Below are positions 15,652 through 21,411 of a stretch of 21,411 nucleotides of DNA, piece by piece; positions within the stretch are counted from its first letter, which is position 1, and every line of letters begins with the position of its first letter. A program made the translations under genes and the position numbers. The stretch covers positions 1 to 21,411 of the forward strand of contig JAWQRM010000570.1 in assembly GCA_033557675.1 (NCBI GenBank). Direction: 5' to 3'. Under the pieces are notes generated by a model. The model did no database searches, had not been told where the DNA came from, and was given only the letters and a program-made list of their open reading frames with translations. This DNA comes from Coptodactyla brooksi. Its lineage: Eukaryota; Arthropoda; Insecta; Coleoptera; Scarabaeidae.

Positions 15652-17892
15652 TATAATTCTTGTTCTATGCCATAGCAAACAACTTGTAAAATTCGACTTT
15701 TCGATTAAAATTGTGCAACACTTTGATAACTACTGTTATACCTTTGTGGAAAATAAATAATTCTGTTAAAACCTTTTTTTAGAGGTACTTTGGTAAAATA
15801 TTCAGGATGAATTCATATTACAAAAAATACATCAATCCAATCAAAACTACAGAGGAGATGGTTTGACAATGTTATTAACAGATGCATTTTTTGGATCCAC
15901 TAATCACATTTGTTAGCGTGACTTTCCAAATCCAACCATTAAATGTCAGCAAAGTACCTCGCGATGCCATCGGTGCTAAAATGGAATAAAATATCTGCAA
16001 GTTTTTGCTTGCTAGTAATTAATGTTGCGCCTTACATAGTTAAAACTGCTGAGCATTCAGTCTTGTATCCGAAAGTGATCCTCCTAACAGATTAGCCAAA
16101 TGTATATGATTTCAATACAAAGAAGTTGATAACTTGATGTCTATAAACAATATTTTCAAAGCAGCATGCAAAAACAATTAGTTTGAGGAGATGTATCCAA
16201 ATATACCTTTATTATACAAACTAGGACTAACAAGATCAGGTGGTTAGCAGCAGTGGCATACTGCGCAAAACATATCAATGAAAGATAATTGTTTTTGAAA
16301 TGGAATCAGATTCAGCAAGAAACTAAATATCAAGGAATAAAAATATAAAAATTATTGAGAAAACAAGTAATAAAATAACAACCTGATGGCAGAGCAACTG
16401 ATGTGCCAAACCAAAAATTTAAGTTATTTGCAGGAGAAAAGGTAGTTTTCATTTTTTTTTTTAATGTTTGCCCGTATTTTACGTTCTGACATATTCAAAC
16501 AATATTCAAATAATGGATCTTACAAATGAAATCAGGAATCTATTTTATTCCTAGAAATCGATTAAATTAAAAAGTATTACAAAACCTATTTTCCACTTAC
16601 CATCAAAAAGGAGAAATAACAAAAATGCAAAAACAACATCAATGTCAAATGTCTTGCACATAATTCTCTAATCAAATCACCATCTATTTCAAATTGCAAA
16701 GCAAGCGAGGATGCATTGTGAATTTATATAGAGCAACCTGCAATAAGCTGGAGTAACCCATAGAGAGCAACCACCATAACTAAATCAACACACACAGCAA
16801 GCTATTGCAATAGTACATACTTCTTTAGCAGTATACATTCAACATTAATTTTCATAGAAACTACACTGAAAGTTTGCTCCACAGCAAAGTTTGCTAAATA
16901 CTTCGCAAACAAGTGGTTTATTAAAGAAACATTATGAACCCATGATTATTATTCTTCCACTTATTCTAAGCCTAGGGCTTGTTTTACTAACTCATATTTT
17001 TTAATTTTCCTAGGTATCCAACATTTAGCGCTCCTTCCAAAATTTTGGTAACCTACTAAGTAGTCGATGCATTTCAGGTCTCTTGCTGTCATTCCATGCT
17101 CTTCCTTTTCGTTTGTATGTATCTGAATACAACCTGCGTATACTGTATATTCGAATGAGTATTATGTAGTAACTAAACTAAACCAAAATTATTTATGTGC
17201 ATGGTTTATACACAATACACAAATGTATTTGTAAAATATTTCGAACCAGAAAATTGTATATTCAGAAGAAATATCAAACTAAACCCAATCCTAAACTGTA
17301 ATAGGAATATTGCAGAAATACAACATAATTCTTAACATACATTATTTGTAGGGATACTGCAAAACAGAAGAACAAGAAAAGAAAAGAAGAAAAGGATCCA
17401 AGACCACGAACTTACTCATAAAATAGTCTGCAATAAATGGCAAAAGCTAATTGCCCATAGCGGAGCGTTCATGCTGTTTGTGAAATCGCCCTCCAAATTG
17501 AAAATAATTCTGATTCACAGAAAAGCTCCGTCGAAAGTAAATATTCCTGAGTAATTAATTGTTGGATTTAAGCAATTCTAGGTATGACATGGTGTGCAGG
17601 ACTTGTACGATGGGAAACAATGAACTCTATCGAATTTTTGACAGAAAAATTATGTTGTTTGATCGGTAGCTTTTCAAATTCACGAGTTGAACCTTACCCA
17701 CCTAAAAAATCTGGATTATGACTCTCTCATAATTGTCATTTCAGATGACTAAACCATTTAACTTTAATCATTTTAACCGTTCGTATTTATAACAAGGTAT
17801 TCAAATAGCGTGCATTCTAGAAAAATATCCTTGGGCAAACCATTTTCGAATAATATTTTGTAATAAAAATTTGCATACAAGTTTTAGATAAA
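15652..17892. other. Long AT-rich intergenic stretch, nothing recognised
   Basis: About 2.2 kb with stops in every frame. Short segments are somewhat richer in G+C (about 15890-15990 and 17340-17560), but no conserved protein block, splice pattern or repeat border was identified in them. No transposon termini were seen. Confidence 0.45.
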
Positions 17893-17898
17893 TTTATT
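17893..17898 (-). terminator. Poly(A) signal of TMEM129
   Basis: AATAAA on the minus strand, about 62 bp beyond the TMEM129 stop codon. Position and orientation fit a short 3' UTR. A second AATAAA-like hexamer is not better placed. Confidence 0.55.
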
Positions 17899-17959
17899 AG
17901 AATATAACATTTTAAAGCAATAGTATAAAGACAAGTAAGAAGTCAACATTAAATAAAAA

Positions 17960-18226
17960 CTATGAGTTTTCAACTTCAACAACACAAACATCTAGAATAC
18001 AAAACTTTGCACGACACATAGGACAAGTACATTTTAAAGATAACCATTTATGCCTCTTTTCGTCATTTTGCCGAGACGCAAACCATCGTCCCATACATTC
18101 CTTACACCACATGGGCCTGCAATAACAATTTGTGCAATTATTTCGGCCATTTTGATCGTCTTCGCATAATTTTTGTAACTTTACGTATGTTGTATTTTGC
18201 ATACAACCAATGCATTGATCGGAAAC
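17960..18226 (-). CDS. TMEM129: TMEM129 last exon (RING domain)
   Basis: The acceptor TTTCTAG lies at 18233-18227 on the minus strand. The exon starts V-S-D-Q-C and contains the whole RING region, 88 codons and the stop. Asn-rich and acidic residues between the first and second Cys groups replace the Gly/Glu-rich linker of human TMEM129. The 61-bp intron (18287-18227) is at the lower size limit for animals. Confidence 0.94.
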   Translation of the reverse strand, partial: VSDQCIGCMQNTTYVKLQKLCEDDQNGRNNCTNCYCRPMWCKECMGRWFASRQNDEKRHKWLSLKCTCPMCRAKFCILDVCVVEVENS

Positions 18227-18887
18227 CTAGAAATAAAATATAAAATTTAATTCTTTTAGTTAATCATATTAAAACATTTCTGCTAACTTGATCTGTAACA
18301 TATTTAGCATTTTTATCTATAGTTTCCTTAAAAACATCCAGAAATCTCTCAATTGTACTCTTTTTAAATTGTACATCTGGTAAAATATCTATGGACCTCG
18401 ATATTCTATCTTGTAAATCTTGAAAATCGGTAGAGTTTAAACGTATCGTAAAAGGGTCAATATTATTCCTCCTAGACGTAACTTCTATATTAACGTATTG
18501 CACCTCGTCGCGACTGTCCTGTGACATATTGTGTGTCTCACATCTATTAACTACTAACGAAGCGTCGCTCTGATGTATTAAATGGATTGTCAATTGCGTT
18601 ACTTTCATCACCCAATTCTCCGTTGCGACAATCCGACATACACTATTCGTTTGAATAGAGATTTTATCAATACTGCAATATTCTACATTCATATCAGACG
18701 CCACAGTATTCCAATCATTATTGTTATTATTTAGGAATTTTTTAATATTTTTTGTAATCGGGTGATCTTCATAGTTATTTCGACACCAAATTAACAATTG
18801 ATACATAGCCATTAAGGGTAAAATTATAGCAGTTGAAAATATAATCTTTCTTGTGTATGAATTTCCGAGCACCCATATTTGTGTTAT
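17960..18887 (-). CDS. TMEM129: TMEM129, ER-membrane RING E3 ubiquitin ligase, last two exons (5' part absent)
   Basis: Exons 18887-18288 and 18226-17960, joined in phase 0, encode about 288 residues ending at TAG (17962-17960). Human TMEM129 has 362, so only the first 75-90 residues with the first membrane segments are missing; their exon was not found in 18888-21411. The first exon opens with a membrane helix (IIFSTAIILPLMAMYQLLIW), then the conserved lumenal/cytosolic middle domain with WVMKVT and IRLNSTDF. The second exon carries the C-terminal RING: CIGCMQ, then CTNCYCRPMWCKECMGRWFA, then CPMCRAKFCILDVC, all metal-binding Cys in place. In mammals the enzyme works with Derlin-1 and UBE2J2 in ER-associated degradation and is exploited by cytomegalovirus US11 to destroy MHC class I; no viral role is implied here. 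Identity is secure from the near-identical RING. Confidence 0.95.
18288..18887 (-). CDS. TMEM129: TMEM129 penultimate exon (membrane segment and middle domain)
   Basis: A long T tract followed by TAG (18900-18888 on the minus strand) gives the acceptor, and the donor GTTAGC starts at 18287. The 600 bp give exactly 200 codons in phase 0, from ITQIWVLGNSY to KYVTDQ. A GTG at 18872 is not a start: the frame runs open from the acceptor and continues the family alignment upstream of it. Confidence 0.9.
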
Positions 18888-18916
18888 CTAAAAAAAAAAA
18901 GAAGAAATAAAGATAA

Positions 18917-19045
18917 TTAAGTTGCGAGTTTAGAACCTTTGATTTTGTAGCAAAGTTAGTCAATGATTACCGCTTAACCAAACCATGAAATTTACTGTTC
19001 GATGCACGTTTTGCTAATTACGTCAGCATCATCGGGAGTAACCAG
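18917..19045 (-). repeat. Single hammerhead-like unit of the foldback family, in a TMEM129 intron
   Basis: On the minus strand CCGATGA (19035-19029) is followed by an extra T, stem GCTGAC/ATTAGC, AAAAC in place of GAAAC, GTGCATCGA, and a full-length tail ending near 18917. The tail aligns with that of the 7940-8194 copy: its complement has AACCTTTG, CAAAGTTA and CAATGATTACC in matching places. No inverse partner unit is seen. It lies 240 bp from a Penelope-like GIY-YIG relic in the opposite orientation and 30 bp upstream of the TMEM129 splice acceptor. Confidence 0.65.
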
Positions 19046-19284
19046 AGACAAAAATATATAAAAAAACATTATACGTTCTGTTTTATATTAAAACCATTTA
19101 TTTACCATTATTCAAAATGTTAATGATTTAATTTATAACTGTTAATTTATACAGGGGCTAACCGGTATAATCCCCTCCTCCCCCTCTCATTATTAATTCT
19201 ATTTTTGCATTTAATGATTTTTAAACTTTAAAATGCATCCAAGAATCTACTGTTGAATACATTTCTAAGTAAAATTAGTTTAAA
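19046..19284. other. AT-rich spacer between repeat unit and GIY-YIG relic
   Basis: Nothing recognised. A short C-rich tract (about 19168-19185) stands out from the AT-rich surroundings. If the unit at 18917-19045 and the GIY-YIG relic are parts of one Penelope-like copy, the lost reverse transcriptase would belong here. Confidence 0.35.
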
Positions 19285-19598
19285 TCTAATAATACATTAA
19301 AAACGCTGTTAGGTAATCTAAAAGGCAAAGTAAACATGTTGGAAAATAGTGGTATATTTGAAGTTGCGTGAATTGTGAGAAAGAGTATGTTGGTCAAACT
19401 AGAATGTCCTTACAAACGAGGTTTAAAGAACATAAGGGTCACTTAAAGTATGGTCGCATAGAAAAATCTGGCATTGCAGAACATGTTTTTAACAACAATC
19501 ACAGAATTAATGTAGAAAACATGAAATTATTTAGAAATGTATCCAACAATAAATTCCTGGATGCATTTGAAACTTTAGAAATCATTAAATGCTAAAAT
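19285..19598 (+). pseudogene. Penelope-like retroelement, GIY-YIG endonuclease relic
   Basis: One frame reads NLKGKVNMLENSGIFEVA and, after a frameshift at about 19367, continues NCEKEYVGQTRMSLQTRFKE followed by HKGHLKYGRIEKSGIAEHVF and a helical end DAFETLEIIKC with a stop at about 19593-19595. C-x-x-x-Y-V-G-Q-T and the R of QTRFKEH are the catalytic GIY-YIG signature as found at the C terminus of Penelope-like elements, where a reverse transcriptase precedes it. The linker SGIFEV-x-C is typical of that family. The reverse transcriptase itself is absent upstream. The frameshift and truncation mark it as inactive, though the domain is well preserved. A Tigger element begins right after it at 19606. 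Confidence 0.85.
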
Positions 19599-19605
19599 AC
19601 AATTA

Positions 19606-21297
19606 CAGTCGAACTTTGATAATTCCAATTTTTGATAAGTCGAACCAAATTGGTGGCAATAGCATCAAACATGAGAAATATGTGTAATTTTTACTTGATA
19701 TGTCGAACATATACAAGCGATGATAACCTATTGTTTTTTAACGTTATTATGCAAGCAGTTCAGTTTCTGCCTATGGTAAGGTCACTTGATTGATTCATTT
19801 GTTATTATTAAGTAAAAAAATACTGTGCCTATTTTTTGTGATAATATCATCAAAACGTACTTTAAGAACTTTGTCTGTTGATTAAAAATTTAAACTTCCT
19901 TTTACCGTTTTTTCATATAATGTAGCTTGGTATAAAGAACAATTCCGATTTAAAAAAACATCTTTGTCCACCAATAACTAGAAAAACGATAAAATGGATA
20001 AACACATACTGACGTATACTTTTCATCATTTTTAGTTCCTATTATTGATTCAATTCATATGATTCATATGAATCTGGATGATGTCGAATCGGTCCAAGGA
20101 GAATAAATAGAATATGTAAATACAGTACATAAGAACAAATTTATAAATTGTTTTAAAGTTTAGTTTTCTTATAGATATGGTGTATGTCATAAAAAGACAT
20201 GTGGAGAAAGCACTGATGAGAATTGTATTAAATGGAGATGTGATATTTTATCCCATTTAGTAGAAGGTTATCAAGCACGGGATGATTTTAATGTAGATGA
20301 GGCGGTTATTTTTGAAACTTTTGAAGACCAAAAGTGCCATTGGAGTAAGCATAGTAAACAAAGATTTACATTGATGCTTGCCATAACCATAGATGGATCA
20401 GAGAAAGTGAAATTGCTATTAATAGGTAAAAGCAAGAAGCCTCACTGCTGGTAGCACCTTGACTATAAAACAAATCCAAGGGCTCGGATGACAGGAGCAA
20501 TTTTCGAAGAATAGCTATTACAAGTGAATAAACAGTTTAAAAACAAGGAAAGAAAAACTATCCTCTTCATTGATAACTGTCCAGCCGATAACAAAACATC
20601 CAGGAAAAATTAAAATGTATTCAACTTGCTTTTTAACCCCCGAATATGACATCTAAGGTACAACCACTTCTGGGAACATACAATGCTTAAAATGTCATTA
20701 TTGCCGAAGGATTTTGGAGAAATCCATCAGATATTCTGAAGAAAGCAAAAAAAAAACAAAAACATTACATTAATGAACATTAATAAGGAGCATGAAATTC
20801 CCTTGATTTTCATAAGTGAACACTTGAAAAAAGAATTAAAGACGAAATCCAACTGCAAATGGAATATAAAGCTTGGAAAAATATTAAAAGTCCAGAAGAA
20901 GATAACACCATTAATGATTTTTTACATGTAATGATGACGATATTGTGACCTCAGAGTTTCCCACTGATGAAGATATTATTGAGTCCTACAGTTGTAAATC
21001 TGAATTGGTACAGTCTGACAACAATGATGACTGCAAAAATAATATGATGAAGGAGGAGGTGGAATATGATTCCCAGCAATCAATTTCAAACAAATTGGTT
21101 ACAAATTCGTTGACTGTTTTGCATTCTTATTTAGAAGCTAATGAATGTACAACTGATTCCCTGTATATTGGTTTAAAATAACATTAAAGCTTTTTTCGAA
21201 AATCAAAATAAAAAATCCAATCATCAGTCACAAATAACTGATTGTTTTTACATGAAAATAAATATATACATAGGTACATGCTGAATGGTTTTTAATC
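19606..21297 (+). mobile_element. Tigger (pogo-type) DNA transposon, decayed, right end lost
   Basis: CAGTCGAACTTTGATAATTC starts at 19606 after a TA, with inner repeats TTTGATAAGTCGAACC; this is the form of a Tigger/pogo left terminal repeat. A transposase relic in the same orientation follows. The matching inverted right terminus is not present before the TA microsatellite at 21298, so the end is set there by default. The stretch 19680-20139 between terminus and coding part shows nothing recognisable. Confidence 0.7.
20140..21181 (+). pseudogene. Tigger/pogo DDE transposase relic
   Basis: The plus strand starts inside the CENP-B-type DNA-binding domain (RYGVCHKKTCGES, near 20174-20212). 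It continues with FNVDEAVIFE (first catalytic Asp at 20296-20298, usual form N-A-D-E-T-G-L-F), DGSEKVKLLLIGKSKKPHCW, and TILFIDNCPAD (second Asp at 20572-20574, usual form DNCPAH). Then the frame decays: a stop after HCW, others near 20513 and 20610, and no readable third acid. The last piece (20945-21181) is the acidic C-terminal region SEFPTDEDIIESYSC to LEANECTTDSLYI. The stops and lost residues show it is inactive. It resembles the Tigger group more than the fragment at 2387-2620, whose motif block is closer to Jerky-like pogo relatives. Confidence 0.85.
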
Positions 21298-21321
21298 TAT
21301 ATATATATATATATATATATA
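21298..21321. repeat. TA dinucleotide microsatellite, 12 units
   Basis: Uninterrupted (TA)12 directly before another Tigger-type terminal repeat. pogo and Tigger elements insert at TA, so a TA tract is an expected target. Confidence 0.95.
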
Positions 21322-21411
21322 CAGTCAACCTCGGTTATAACGTACTCGCTTATAGCGAACTAATTTGAAAGTCCCGGCGTAGCTTCCATAAGAATCATGT
21401 TAAAAACAATC
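21322..21411. mobile_element. Terminal inverted repeat of a second Tigger-type element, cut by window end
   Basis: CAGTCAACCTCGGTTATAAC starts at 21322 after TA, followed by the inner repeat CGCTTATAGCGAAC. These TTATAACG repeats are the hallmark of Tigger termini. It has the same orientation as the left end at 19606 but a different sequence, so it is not that element's right end. Confidence 0.7.

Noticed and set aside
18775..18963. 62-codon minus-strand frame overlapping the TMEM129 exon
   Set aside because: It is a shadow in another frame; the neighbouring frame encodes the conserved TMEM129 membrane segment.

Overview
This is an AT-rich nuclear fragment from an animal, most likely an insect. 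Introns have GT..AG borders and two of them are very short (61 and 62 bp). Coding exons are small islands in AT-rich non-coding DNA, which is full of decayed transposons typical of insects: Penelope-like, pogo/Tigger, mariner-like and non-LTR elements. A beetle or similar large-genome insect would fit, but the species cannot be fixed from the sequence. Nothing bacterial was seen: no operons, ribosome binding sites, CRISPR arrays or rRNA/tRNA genes.

Two host genes are recognisable, both missing their 5' exons, and they converge. On the + strand, the last three coding exons of a TMEM47/VAB-9-type tetraspan junction protein lie at 6565-6714, 9242-9304 and 9367-9527, followed by a long AT-rich 3' region. 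On the - strand, the last two exons of TMEM129, an ER-membrane RING E3 ubiquitin ligase, lie at 18288-18887 and 17960-18226, with a poly(A) signal just downstream. The ~8.4 kb between the two genes is filled with transposon debris. Nothing suggests that the genes work together; they are simply neighbours.

Layout: 31-549 inverted-repeat (foldback) element; 2002-2386 a second foldback inserted into a pogo-like transposase relic (2387-2620); 4014-4175 a third; 4993-5460 a mariner-type transposase relic; 6565-9527 the TMEM47 gene, whose 2.5 kb intron carries a fourth foldback (7940-8194) and two non-LTR RT fragments; 9528-about 10560 probable 3' UTR; 11070-11152 a lone tail of the foldback family; 11880-13630 a decayed RNase H-containing LINE on the - strand; 14935-15649 a short mariner-type transposon with terminal inverted repeats; 17893-18887 TMEM129; 18917-19045 a single foldback module next to a Penelope-like GIY-YIG endonuclease relic (19285-19598); 19606-about 21297 a decayed Tigger element; then a TA microsatellite and the start of another Tigger-type terminal repeat at the window end.

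The most interesting signal is the foldback repeat family. Its units share a core that resembles a hammerhead ribozyme (CTGANGA, one extra base, a short stem, then GAAAC). Four loci have the units in pairs pointing away from each other, and one unit sits beside a Penelope GIY-YIG domain. One stem position covaries between copies (A-U, G-C, G-U). The extra base and the unclear helix III mean catalysis is unproven.
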